DNA of 64,000 nt, taken from Acinetobacter cumulans (GTDB lineage: Bacteria > Pseudomonadota > Gammaproteobacteria > Pseudomonadales > Moraxellaceae). Below the pieces are notes generated by a model that had not been told where the DNA came from, ran no database searches, and saw only the letters and a program-made list of their open reading frames with translations. The position numbers and the translations under genes were made by a program. Of this stretch, positions 36,971 through 46,275 are shown piece by piece. Each line of letters opens with the position of its first letter. Position 1 is the stretch's first letter. Location of the stretch: contig NZ_CP035934.2 in assembly GCF_003024525.3 (NCBI RefSeq), positions 496,001-560,000 on the forward strand, written 5' to 3'.

Positions 36971-37378
36971 TTATTCTTTGTTAATTTGCACAGCATGCTG
37001 TACCGCAAATCGATGTTTACAGGCTTTGCATTGATAGTCGAGGAAGATATTTTTATCGACTATTTGGCCTGCTTTTTTACCGACACGATGTCCTAAAAAG
37101 CCACCTGTTACGCCTATACTAATTGCACCCACGAATGTACCAATTGTTGCACCCATAATTACACCCAAAGGCCCAGCTGTTACGCCGCCAATGGCTGCGC
37201 CTATAGATGCCCCTGAGGCTGCGCCTCCGACTGTACCAGCAGCAGTGCCTGCGCCACTAAGTAAAACGCCACCAATTTTTTGTAGGGTTTGTTCGTGATT
37301 ACGTGCTTCGACGTCGTTTGAAGCGCATTTTGGGCATTGTACAGTGGGAAGTTCATTCATAGTGTTGAGCTCATTCAT
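36971..37378 (-). CDS. glycine-zipper protein inserted in a zinc ribbon
   Basis: A 135-aa protein. An N-terminal CPKCASND pair (about residues 15-22) and a C-terminal QCKACKHRF pair (about 116-124) flank a central region of GxxxG-type glycine-zipper repeats (about residues 42-95). The two Cys pairs should join in one zinc ribbon, with the zipper hairpin emerging from it. Start is uncertain: ATG 37378 or 37360. Function unknown; such zippers insert in membranes. Confidence 0.65.
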   Translation of the reverse strand: MNELNTMNELPTVQCPKCASNDVEARNHEQTLQKIGGVLLSGAGTAAGTVGGAASGASIGAAIGGVTAGPLGVIMGATIGTFVGAISIGVTGGFLGHRVGKKAGQIVDKNIFLDYQCKACKHRFAVQHAVQINKE

Positions 37379-37608
37379 TCTTGAGAGTGTGATCTAGATC
37401 CATCTACACAATCGTATTGATTTCAGTTGTTATTAAAACAGGTTTTTCACTGACTTATGCTGACCTAAACGACCAAATTTATATTCAGCAATTTTGTAAT
37501 ATTAAATTAATTTCTGAGATTTAGTTGTGATAAAAAATGATTTCAGCTGAAAACTGAAACTCGCTAAGGTGTGCAGTATAAATTTTTCAAGAATATATTG
37601 GATACTAC

Positions 37609-38583
37609 ATGAAAAAAATTCTGGCATCTGTTGCCGCGATCAGTTTAAGTTTGGGGTTGATTGCTTGTGATCAAAAAAATAAAACGACGAATCAAGAACA
37701 AGTTTCAGAACAATCTTTAAAGCAATTGAATATTGGCTATCAAAAAGCAGCACTCAAATTAATTGTGGCTAAAAAGACACAAGCTTTTGAGCAAGCATTT
37801 CCAAATGTAAAAGTTGAATGGAAGGAATTTCCTGCGGGACCACAAACTTTAGAGGCACTCAATGTAGGCGCAATTGATTTTGGTTATACAGGGGATACGC
37901 CTGTTATTTTTGCCTTATCTGCAAATAAACCCATTGATTATTTAGGTTATGAAATTAACTCTAAAAGTTCACATGATTTGTTAGTGCCTAAAAACAGCAC
38001 AATTCAAAATTTAGCAGACTTAAAGGGCAAGCGTATTGCTTTAACTAAGGGCTCAAGTGCGCATTATTTCGTGGCACAGGTTTTAAATAAAGCCAATTTG
38101 TCTTGGCAAGATATTCAGCCTATTTGGTTAACACCTGCAGATGCACGAGCAGCTTTAGATAAAGGTTCAATTGATGCGTGGGCTGTATGGGATCCGTATG
38201 CAAGTGCTGCTGCGCTAAAAGGGGATACCCGCGTTATTTTTGATTCGTCACAATTACATTCAGTTTATAGTTTTTATTTGTCTACACCACAATTTTTAAA
38301 AGCACATCCAAAAGATGCTCAAAAAATTGTTGATACATTAAATGCAACAGATGAATGGATTAAAGCACATCCACAAGAAGCGATTCAAATTTTGGCAGAA
38401 AGCACAGGCATTGATCGTACCGTGGCTGAAAAAGTACTTTCCAAGCGCCCAGATACGGTTCAAACCTATTATTTGAATGACGCTGTGATAAAAGATCAGC
38501 AAAAAATTGCAGACCTATTCTCCGAATTAAAGTTAATTCCAAATCCTGTACAAATTAACGAACATGTTTGGAAAAAACAGTAA
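37609..38583 (+). CDS. ssuA: aliphatic sulfonate-type substrate-binding lipoprotein
   Basis: A 324-aa solute-binding protein of the SsuA/TauA type. The signal peptide ends in the lipobox LIAC (Cys20) so it is a lipoprotein rather than a soluble one. Segments IGYQKAA, VEWKEFPAGPQ, GAIDFGYTGDTP, ITKGSSAHYF-like ALTKGSSAHYFV and DAWAVWDPYAS fit the family. No SsuB, SsuC or SsuD gene follows; a terminator comes straight after, so the ABC transporter is encoded elsewhere. Exact substrate unproven. Confidence 0.85.
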   Translation: MKKILASVAAISLSLGLIACDQKNKTTNQEQVSEQSLKQLNIGYQKAALKLIVAKKTQAFEQAFPNVKVEWKEFPAGPQTLEALNVGAIDFGYTGDTPVIFALSANKPIDYLGYEINSKSSHDLLVPKNSTIQNLADLKGKRIALTKGSSAHYFVAQVLNKANLSWQDIQPIWLTPADARAALDKGSIDAWAVWDPYASAAALKGDTRVIFDSSQLHSVYSFYLSTPQFLKAHPKDAQKIVDTLNATDEWIKAHPQEAIQILAESTGIDRTVAEKVLSKRPDTVQTYYLNDAVIKDQQKIADLFSELKLIPNPVQINEHVWKKQ

Positions 38584-38593
38584 TTGTAAATGT

Positions 38594-38622
38594 AAAAAAA
38601 GCGCCAGATGGCGCTTTTTTTT
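38594..38622 (+). terminator. bidirectional terminator between ssuA and xpt
   Basis: AAAAAAAGCGCC-AGAT-GGCGCTTTTTTTT. It serves both converging genes. Confidence 0.92.
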
Positions 38623-38634
38623 ATGGTCTTTGAA

Positions 38635-39234
<600 letters not shown>

Positions 39235-39299
39235 TCATTAAAGCAAAAGCGTATTTTAAAAAGCACCGCAGAAAATGCAAGCAAAATCGGCTAATTTAC

Positions 39300-40013
39300 T
39301 TACTTAGTTGGACCCTTATAGCCTGTCAAAAGTAAAGAATATGATGTTTTTTGATCGACATGGCTCACTTTTACAGGAAGATAATCCAATTTCGGTGCAA
39401 GCCAGAAAATTGTTTCGCGACCTGGTTTATCGTGTTGCATCACGACTTTAATAGTATCGAAAGTTCCATAAGTGGTCTTAACTGACTCATTACCTTGTTT
39501 GACAAAGCGACGTGCTTCTACTTCTTTAGCATCAGCTAAGTAGTATTTAGATTTTAAACCGCCATTTTTCAAATCTTCACGGATTTGCAGTTCAGCATTC
39601 AGTTCATCTAACACACCATTTTGCCAAGCAAATGAACGTGCTTTGTCATCTTTTTTGGTATTAATGATTTTGCTGTTCGGGTTGAAGTTAATACTCATGG
39701 TATTGTTATGAATCAGGATTTTGCTGGTACGGCTAAAGCTTTTTGAATTAATGTTGCCATTGCTGAAGCTAAAGTTACTGGTCTCGGTCGCAGATGCCAT
39801 GCCAACGGCTTTGGCTGCAAACACATAGGTCCAATTATTACCCGACTGTGCCAAATTACGTGAGGCAGAGCCGACGTTTTTGCCGTTATAGTTAAATTGG
39901 TAACTTGCTTGATAGGGACTCATGGCAAAAGCTGTACTTGCAAATCCTGAACAAAGGACTGCAGTCGATACAGCTGCTGCGATGCCAAAAGTTTTCATCA
40001 CATATTTAGCCAT
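39300..40013 (-). CDS. DUF3108-type exported protein
   Basis: A 237-aa protein with a signal peptide (cleaved after STAFA, about residue 30). The mature part begins MSPYQASYQFNYNGKNVGSASR and ends LDYLPVKVSHVDQKTSYSLLLTGY, the layout of DUF3108. AAAGGA lies before the ATG. Proteins of this family are periplasmic or outer-membrane associated in other bacteria, role unknown. Confidence 0.75.
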   Translation of the reverse strand: MAKYVMKTFGIAAAVSTAVLCSGFASTAFAMSPYQASYQFNYNGKNVGSASRNLAQSGNNWTYVFAAKAVGMASATETSNFSFSNGNINSKSFSRTSKILIHNNTMSINFNPNSKIINTKKDDKARSFAWQNGVLDELNAELQIREDLKNGGLKSKYYLADAKEVEARRFVKQGNESVKTTYGTFDTIKVVMQHDKPGRETIFWLAPKLDYLPVKVSHVDQKTSYSLLLTGYKGPTK

Positions 40014-40164
40014 CAGTATTTTTCCTTTTAAGCCTTATGTTTGATACAGAATATTCTGCGATTAAATAGAATTATGCGCCTTGATTGTGGAGAAATAAGC
40101 GAAATATCGTAAGAAATGTAATTTTCTGCTTATTTTTAACACCAGTTTTTGGTTCGAGTTGCTG

Positions 40165-40848
40165 TTATTTGCTCTTTTGTTGGATCGGGGTGACTTCGCT
40201 ATCGGACTCTGGTGCTTCGTCCCAATCTTCTATCCGTTCTGCTGCCATTTTACTAAATAAAGCAGCAATGTTGACGTTGCCAATCACCACCAATTCAGCT
40301 TCTCTGAGCATGGCATGATTGACATGGACTTTGGATAAGGTGTCAATAATCGAACGGCTTTTGCCAAGCCAGCGGTTCAAATCCAAATGCAAGAGATCAT
40401 CTTTGACTTTAATAACATTCAGTTTCTCTAAAATCATACCGAGTGGGTCATCGTTCAATACTTTTTGATAGAAAAACAGCGCAAATTTCACGCCCAATTT
40501 ATAAAAAATATTGGGGTATTTGGCATCTAAAACTTTGGTGTCGCTAATTTGTTCAAACACAATTAATTGGGTGGTTTTGTTAAGCTCCATTTGCACCAAT
40601 TTTAGGTCAACTGTAAGCGTAATTTCTAAACCGTTATAATTGAGTGTGGCATATAAACGTAACCAATCATCATGCAAATCAGCATGCAAGTCTTGGAGCA
40701 TTTTGACGTTGTCAGTAACAAAACGTTGAAAGGTCGCATTTAAAAAAACTTGAGAAAGTGGAAACTCGCGCTCGTCTTCAATAAATCCTTCCGCTCGTTG
40801 ATAGACCTGACGTATACGTTTAGAAATATTGGAAATAAGCGTTTGCAT
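40165..40848 (-). CDS. conserved-type soluble protein of unknown function
   Basis: A 227-aa protein without signal peptide or membrane helix. It opens with a basic amphipathic segment (ISKRIRQVYQRAEGFIEDEREF) and has a C-terminal acidic tail with DWDEAPESDSEV. I do not recognise the family. The neighbouring DUF3108 gene is on the same strand but 151 bases away, so cotranscription is not certain. Confidence 0.65.
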   Translation of the reverse strand: MQTLISNISKRIRQVYQRAEGFIEDEREFPLSQVFLNATFQRFVTDNVKMLQDLHADLHDDWLRLYATLNYNGLEITLTVDLKLVQMELNKTTQLIVFEQISDTKVLDAKYPNIFYKLGVKFALFFYQKVLNDDPLGMILEKLNVIKVKDDLLHLDLNRWLGKSRSIIDTLSKVHVNHAMLREAELVVIGNVNIAALFSKMAAERIEDWDEAPESDSEVTPIQQKSK

Positions 40849-41096
40849 ATTGAAAGCATCCTGGCAAATAAGCTTTTTAGCGGAGTGTATCTTGTCGAAT
40901 AATTGAAAAAATACAAGTTTTCTTTCTTGCAGTTTAGCAAAATAAATTGCACCATTTTTAGGATTTTAAAGTGCACAGAGTCATGTGTTGTGTATTTGTT
41001 GATGAACCTCTCGCTTTCATAAAAATATGAAAACCAGGTTTATTTTATACTCTTTTATGCTTGTTGGGGAACTCGGCAAATTGTCGTATTAATGTG

Positions 41097-41975
41097 ATGC
41101 TGAAGAAAAAGACATTCAAACCGTTGCAAAATGAGTGGTGGAAAGATCCAATATTTGTCAGTGCATTTACTGCTGCTGCGGTGTTGCATATCTCGGTGTT
41201 AATGGTGCAATTTGGTGTGCCACAAGCAACATTTGAAACCACTAAAGAAATTGCTGTAAGCCTACGGCCTAGTGATACGACTGTGGAAGATGCGGATTAT
41301 CTTGCGCAAGCCGATCAACAAGGCTCAGGTAAGTTTCGCGAGAAGCACCGCATGTCGACCGACATGCCTGCACCCATGGTTGATCAGGACAGTGGCGAGC
41401 AAGCACAGCAAGCATTAGATAAAATTCAGCAAAAGCGTGAACTGAACTTTGAAGAAAAAGTGCTGATGACCACGCTCAGTTGGCAAAAACAGGCCGATGA
41501 GAATCAACGTAAAAAGCAAGCTGAAGAATTGCAAAGCCAGTTTTCTGCCAAAGCAGCGATGGTGGCCAGTATTGAAGCGCAATATTTACAACGCCAGCAA
41601 AACTTTAGTCGTCAGCAAAAAATTAAAACCATTGATGGTGTGCAAGCCAAGCAAGATGATACAGCTGCGTATATGGAAAAATTCCGCCAAAAAGTAGAAT
41701 TTTATGGCAACCAAAACTATCCAGATCAGGCGCGTGCACAAAATTTAGCTGGTGAAGTGCAATTGATGGTGATTTTAAATTCCAGTGGGGGGATCCGTGC
41801 AATTCGTTTACTGGAAAGTTCTGGGCATCCTGTTTTAGACGAAGCGGCTAAAGCATCAGTACGTAAAGCTGCACCATTTGCTCATTTCGATTCTAAAATG
41901 AAAGACATCTCTGAACTTCGTGTTGTGCGAACATGGCGTTTTGACCCAGCAGAAGCAGAATTTGAAGTGAATTAG
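41097..41975 (+). CDS. TonB-type energy-transducer protein
   Basis: A 292-aa protein with one N-terminal membrane helix (about residues 20-40, FVSAFTAAAVLHISVLMVQFG), a Gln- and Lys-rich periplasmic coil and a C-terminal TonB fold (about 205-290) with GEVQLMVILNSSGGIRAIRLLESSGHPVLDEAA and the closing WRF. It lacks a Pro/Lys spacer. Neither exbB nor exbD is nearby. The start is uncertain: the box is poor, GTG 41094 and TTG 41061 are alternatives, and a short frame (41057-41092) precedes it. Confidence 0.78.
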   Translation: MLKKKTFKPLQNEWWKDPIFVSAFTAAAVLHISVLMVQFGVPQATFETTKEIAVSLRPSDTTVEDADYLAQADQQGSGKFREKHRMSTDMPAPMVDQDSGEQAQQALDKIQQKRELNFEEKVLMTTLSWQKQADENQRKKQAEELQSQFSAKAAMVASIEAQYLQRQQNFSRQQKIKTIDGVQAKQDDTAAYMEKFRQKVEFYGNQNYPDQARAQNLAGEVQLMVILNSSGGIRAIRLLESSGHPVLDEAAKASVRKAAPFAHFDSKMKDISELRVVRTWRFDPAEAEFEVN

Positions 41976-42018
41976 AACATAGGATATATTTGTTTTTAAA
42001 ATAGAAAAAGCAAATTCA

Positions 42019-42474
42019 ATGTCTGAAATTCAATTACAAGAAAAGCCGTTAAAATTATGGAATCCCAATGCTGCTGGTTGTTGGGCTCTTCTGGTTAGCC
42101 CTATATGTAGTAGTTATTTACTGTATAAAAATGCGCAAAAGCTGAATGATCGAGGTGCGGCGAGCAAAGCAAAAAATTGGATGATCGCAGGTTTAGCTGT
42201 GTGGTTACTCTCGGTCATTTGTAGTTTGGCTTATCCCACAAATACCGCAATGGTCAATGGCTTTTTTTTCTGGTATTTAATCTTGTGGTATTTTTTATTT
42301 GTACGTCAGCAAGTTGCAAATATGAGGCAACGCTTTGGCGAAAGCTATGTGCGTTATACCCACTTTGAATGGTTTAAATTTGTCATGATTGGTTTGGTCG
42401 TTCGTGTAGTGTTGATGGGGCTGTCGCTATGGCTTAGTGCGCTGTGGCTGAGCATGAGGCATACTGTTTTGTAA
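42019..42474 (+). CDS. multipass membrane protein of unknown function
   Basis: A 151-aa protein with four predicted helices (about residues 18-38, 48-70, 75-95, 118-142). It begins MSEIQLQEKPLKLWNPNAAGCWALL, a layout I recall from small conserved inner-membrane proteins of unknown function. It follows the TonB-type gene by 43 bases and probably shares its transcript. Its last 41 bases overlap the convergent gene. Confidence 0.68.
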   Translation: MSEIQLQEKPLKLWNPNAAGCWALLVSPICSSYLLYKNAQKLNDRGAASKAKNWMIAGLAVWLLSVICSLAYPTNTAMVNGFFFWYLILWYFLFVRQQVANMRQRFGESYVRYTHFEWFKFVMIGLVVRVVLMGLSLWLSALWLSMRHTVL

Positions 42475-42742
42475 TTTCACAAATATCGACACTAAAGTTT
42501 TTATACCATTTTTCTTTCCCTAAAAGCTGGGCGGCTTGATGTTCTGCATCTTGATGCCAAGCTCGAATGTCAGCAAGGCTGTCCCAATAAGACAACGCAA
42601 TTTCCTGCCCATTTTCGCTTAATGCTTCAAAGTGGCGGCAGTTAAAATGTTTCAGGGCTTTTTCGCGTAGGGCTTGTGCGGTCTGATCATAACTCGCGTC
42701 AAAATTTAATATCTGAGCTTTAAAAATAACGACATATTTCAT
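42434..42742 (-). CDS. antibiotic-biosynthesis-monooxygenase-fold protein
   Basis: A 102-aa small protein with the ferredoxin-like ABM fold: VVIFKAQILNF at the start and ALSYWDSLADIRAWHQDAEHQAA. Such proteins are often homodimers with weak oxidase or heme-related roles. It overlaps the end of the convergent membrane gene by 41 bases, an unusual arrangement for chromosomal genes of this type. Confidence 0.8.
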   Translation of the reverse strand: MKYVVIFKAQILNFDASYDQTAQALREKALKHFNCRHFEALSENGQEIALSYWDSLADIRAWHQDAEHQAAQLLGKEKWYKNFSVDICEITKQYASCSATAH

Positions 42743-42812
42743 TGTTTTAACTACTTATTATTGACGATTTTGTATTTAATGTATTGGGATGTTGAATATT
42801 CAGCTCAAAGTT

Positions 42813-42840
42813 AAAAAAGCGAACCGAAGTTCGCTTTTTT
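42813..42840 (-). terminator. ybeY-side terminator
   Basis: AAAAAAGCGAAC-CGAA-GTTCGCTTTTTT, immediately after the ybeY stop; ends the miaB-phoH-ybeY operon. Confidence 0.92.
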
Positions 42841-42846
42841 AAGGTT

Positions 42847-43329
42847 TTAATCTTGTTCTAAATAAGGGTTGTCAAAACCAAGCTTCGCCAAAATTGCGAT
42901 TTCCAAAGCTTCCATTTCTTCAGCATCGGCTTCAGAAGTTTCATGGTCATAGCCCATTAAATGCAAGGTGCCATGAACGAGCATGTGCGTAAAATGAGTG
43001 AGTGGCGCTTTTTGTTGTTCATTTGCTTCACGCAGTACAACGGGAATGCAAATGACCAAATCACCAATTGGAAATACGTCTAGGACGGCAGCCATTTCAT
43101 CTGGTAAATCGCTGGGGAAAGACAATACATTGGTTGGCTTGTCTTTCTTTCGATATTCCAAATTCAGTTTATGGCTTTCTTCGTTGTCTACACAGGCAAT
43201 GCCAATTTCACAATCACTTTGGGTATCAATAAAGCGAAGGGTAGTTTCTACCACTTTTTTGATATAAGCACGTTTCAATACCAATTCAGGGGCTTGAAAA
43301 TCCTGCTGTAGGGAGAGGCTAAGTTTCAA
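42847..43329 (-). CDS. ybeY: rRNA maturation endonuclease YbeY
   Basis: A 160-aa metalloprotein needed for 16S 3'-end maturation and ribosome quality control. The zinc motif H3xH5xH is intact as [11 protein letters not shown] with the preceding His in HMLVH. It follows phoH by 9 bases, so it belongs to the miaB-phoH-ybeY operon, as in E. coli ybeZYX. Confidence 0.95.
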   Translation of the reverse strand: MKLSLSLQQDFQAPELVLKRAYIKKVVETTLRFIDTQSDCEIGIACVDNEESHKLNLEYRKKDKPTNVLSFPSDLPDEMAAVLDVFPIGDLVICIPVVLREANEQQKAPLTHFTHMLVHGTLHLMGYDHETSEADAEEMEALEIAILAKLGFDNPYLEQD

Positions 43330-43338
43330 AATGAATCC

Positions 43339-44424
43339 TTAATTATCATCATTTTGTGCATCGGCTTTGGCGTCATTGTCTGCAATGAGAGCTTCTTGAC
43401 GCGCTTTGCGTTCTGCACGGGCTTCTGCGCTTAAACGCTGTTGTTCACTGTCCCAGCCCTCATACGCTTCGACAATTTTTTGTACCAGCTGATGACGAAC
43501 GACATCGCGAGAGTGGAAACGAGTAATATGAATTTCTTTGATTTTATCAATCACGCGAAGCGCATGCGCTAAGCCCGATTGTTGGCCACGAGGCAAATCG
43601 ACCTGTGTAATGTCACCGGTAATCACGGCACGCGAACCAAAACCTAAACGGGTTAAAAACATTTTCATTTGTTCAGGCGTGGTGTTTTGTGCTTCGTCTA
43701 AAATCACAAATGAATGATTAAGTGTACGACCACGCATATAAGCGAGGGGTGCAACTTCAATCACTTGACGCTCAATGAGCTTAGCGACTTTTTCAAAACC
43801 CAGCATTTCATATAAAGCGTCATATAAAGGGCGCAAATACGGGTCAATTTTTTGGCTTAAATCACCGGGTAAGAAACCCAGTTTTTCACCCGCTTCAACG
43901 GCTGGGCGCACCAATAAAATACGTTGAATTTCGTTGCGTTCGAGCATATCAACGGCAGCAGCAACTGCAAGATAGGTTTTACCCGTACCCGCAGGGCCAA
44001 TACCAAAAGAAATGTCACTTTGTAAAATACGCTGTACATAGCGTTTTTGGTTTGCACCGCGAGGGTTAATACGGCCTTTACGCGTTTGTAAATAAACGTC
44101 TTCTAAGCCAGTATGTTCCTGATCATCAAAATCTTCTTGAATTTCACGGTCAGTTTGACTGCCTTGAATCATAAGGTGAAGGGTATCTGCGGTAATTTGT
44201 GCGGTGCTTTCGGATTCTTCAAAGAGACGGTGGAGCAAGCCTTCGGCTCGCTCTACCGCATTAATATCACCATCGACAAAAAAGGCATCGCCTCGGTGAG
44301 CAATTTGGACTTCTAAACGTTGTTCGATTTGTTTCAGGTGACCGTTATATGCACCAAGCATGCTTTGTAAACGGTCAACTGAAATACCAGGAAATGTTAC
44401 TGTACGTCGAATCGCTGCAGTCAA
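43339..44424 (-). CDS. ybeZ: PhoH-like ATPase (YbeZ)
   Basis: A 361-aa P-loop ATPase. Walker A is GPAGTGKT near residue 160 and Walker B-like VILDEAQN lies near residue 245. I choose the TTG start at 44424: AAAGGA lies 6 bases upstream and the resulting N-terminus (MTAAIRRTVTFPG) gives the length usual for YbeZ; the reading could extend to 44481 but would overlap miaB. An extra C-terminal Lys/Ala-rich tail is present. It neighbours ybeY functionally. Confidence 0.9.
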   Translation of the reverse strand: MTAAIRRTVTFPGISVDRLQSMLGAYNGHLKQIEQRLEVQIAHRGDAFFVDGDINAVERAEGLLHRLFEESESTAQITADTLHLMIQGSQTDREIQEDFDDQEHTGLEDVYLQTRKGRINPRGANQKRYVQRILQSDISFGIGPAGTGKTYLAVAAAVDMLERNEIQRILLVRPAVEAGEKLGFLPGDLSQKIDPYLRPLYDALYEMLGFEKVAKLIERQVIEVAPLAYMRGRTLNHSFVILDEAQNTTPEQMKMFLTRLGFGSRAVITGDITQVDLPRGQQSGLAHALRVIDKIKEIHITRFHSRDVVRHQLVQKIVEAYEGWDSEQQRLSAEARAERKARQEALIADNDAKADAQNDDN

Positions 44425-44461
44425 GAGTATTCCTTTAAGTTGTCTAGCGAATACCTCTACA

Positions 44462-45919
44462 TTACGCCACGTCAGGCTCAAGATTCAAGAGTTCACCGTA
44501 AACAAACTTCAAAGTTTTGATGTCGGTAATTTCAATCTCTGCAAAGCGACCCACCCAAGCTGGATCACCAATAAAGCCCACTAAACGAGTGTTATCTGCA
44601 GTACCAATCAGTAAGTTTGGATCTTTTTCTGAAACAGACTCAATCAACACACGTTGAATGCTACCCAACATCGCATTGGTCTTATCAATACTTGATTGTT
44701 TAATCCAGTCTTGAACTTTTGCCAAACGTTCTTTTTTCACATCTTCAGAAGTGGTGTCTTCAAGCTCTGCTGCAGGCGTACCTGGGCGTTTTGAATAGAC
44801 AAAACTGTAGGAGTGATCAAAGTCCATATCTTTAATAAATTGATAGGTTTCTTCAAAGTTCTCATCTGTTTCGCCAGGGAAACCAATAATAAAGTCACTG
44901 GATAAATGCATATCTGGACGAACTTTACGCAGTTTGGCAATTTTTTCGATATACACATCAATGGTGTGGTTACGCTTCATGGCTTGTAACACATCATTTG
45001 ACCCACTTTGTACGGGTAAATGAAGGTGCGAAACCATTTGTGGTAAATCACGGTAGCATTGAATTAAGTCGTCGTTAAATTCAAGCGGGTGAGAAGTGGT
45101 ATAGCGCAGACGGCCAATGCCCGGAATTTCTGCAACCAAACGTAGTAAATCTGCAAATGTGCAAATTTCACCTTCGAAGGTTTCACCACGGTAACCATTG
45201 ACGTTTTGACCTAATAGCGAAATTTCACGCACACCTTTTTCAGCCAGTGTTGCAATTTCTGCTAATACGTCATCGAGCGGGCGAGAAACTTCTTCACCGC
45301 GTGTATAAGGTACAACACAGAATGAGCAGTATTTAGAACAGCCTTCCATGATGGAAACAAAAGCTTTGTAACCTTCCACACGTGGTTCAGGTAAAAAGTC
45401 GAATTTTTCAATATCTGGGAAAGAAATATCCACCAGTTTAATTTTTTCTTTTTTCGGCTTTTCAACTTGCTCAAAATGTTGATCAAGCATTTGAGGTAAA
45501 CGGTGCAAGGTTTGTGGACCAAAAATCATGTCGACATAATTGGCACGTTTTTGAATGTTGTCGCCTTCTTGTGAAGCAACACAACCACCCACACCAATAA
45601 TTAAGTCTGGATTTTTTTCTTTCAGTTTGCGCCAGCGACCCAATTCAGAAAACACTTTTTCTTGTGCTTTTTCGCGAATAGAACAGGTATTCATTAATAG
45701 AATATCGGCATCTTTCGGGTCTTTGGTTAGTACATAACCGTGTGAGTCGCCTAACAGGTCAGCCATACGGTGACTATCATACTCATTCATCTGACACCCT
45801 TGCGTTTCGATGTACAGTTTTTTCACTGCTGTATCGTTCGCTGGGGTGTGCTGTGGCTGGGAGACAGTGTTTTCTGAGGCAGCTGGGGCAGCATTTGGAA
45901 TGAAGGTTTGAACCGTCAT
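44462..45919 (-). CDS. miaB: tRNA-2-methylthio-N6-adenosine methylthiotransferase
   Basis: A 485-aa radical-SAM enzyme that adds the 2-methylthio group to i6A37 of tRNA. The N-terminal domain has [12 protein letters not shown] with the first of three Cys (others near residues 83 and 117), the radical-SAM motif CSKYCSFC, and a C-terminal TRAM domain (about residues 415-480). An N-terminal extension of about 30 residues precedes the usual start. AGGAG lies 6 bases before ATG. First gene of the operon. Confidence 0.95.
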   Translation of the reverse strand: MTVQTFIPNAAPAASENTVSQPQHTPANDTAVKKLYIETQGCQMNEYDSHRMADLLGDSHGYVLTKDPKDADILLMNTCSIREKAQEKVFSELGRWRKLKEKNPDLIIGVGGCVASQEGDNIQKRANYVDMIFGPQTLHRLPQMLDQHFEQVEKPKKEKIKLVDISFPDIEKFDFLPEPRVEGYKAFVSIMEGCSKYCSFCVVPYTRGEEVSRPLDDVLAEIATLAEKGVREISLLGQNVNGYRGETFEGEICTFADLLRLVAEIPGIGRLRYTTSHPLEFNDDLIQCYRDLPQMVSHLHLPVQSGSNDVLQAMKRNHTIDVYIEKIAKLRKVRPDMHLSSDFIIGFPGETDENFEETYQFIKDMDFDHSYSFVYSKRPGTPAAELEDTTSEDVKKERLAKVQDWIKQSSIDKTNAMLGSIQRVLIESVSEKDPNLLIGTADNTRLVGFIGDPAWVGRFAEIEITDIKTLKFVYGELLNLEPDVA

Positions 45920-46275
45920 GCAGGCTCCTAGGATAGATTTGAGATATACATTATTGGCTGCTTTGCACGCAATTTGGCGCTAAGTGGCGAAGTTCTGTAT
46001 AAGGAAATTTTGAAAGGGCCGTATTTTAACAGTAATTCGAGCTAAACTTATAGTTTAAAATAACCAATGATCAATATTGATTTGTGAACGAAAAATGTTT
46101 GAAAATTAATATTGTTTAATCATAAGGTTACACAACAGAACAATATCGTTGGTTTAGACTTATTAAACTGGTTGAAAACTGCAAATGTAGCTGCATAGCT
46201 AAATTTAAACATGAGCACCAAAAATGTCATGGGCGATGTCATAAAACGATGCAAGAAATAGAAGGCAAGTCGTAG
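45920..46275. other. 356-base divergent intergenic region
   Basis: Between the divergent miaB and slt genes. It should hold the two promoters, but no clear -35/-10 pair stands out. A 16-codon frame (46212-46262) is present and is not supported as a gene. Otherwise I see nothing. Confidence 0.6.

Noticed and set aside
43857..44057. 66-aa hydrophobic frame inside phoH
   Set aside because: Alternative reading of the Walker A region; the PhoH frame is clearly coding.
46212..46262. 16-codon frame before slt
   Set aside because: No box, no hydrophobic feature and too short to support.
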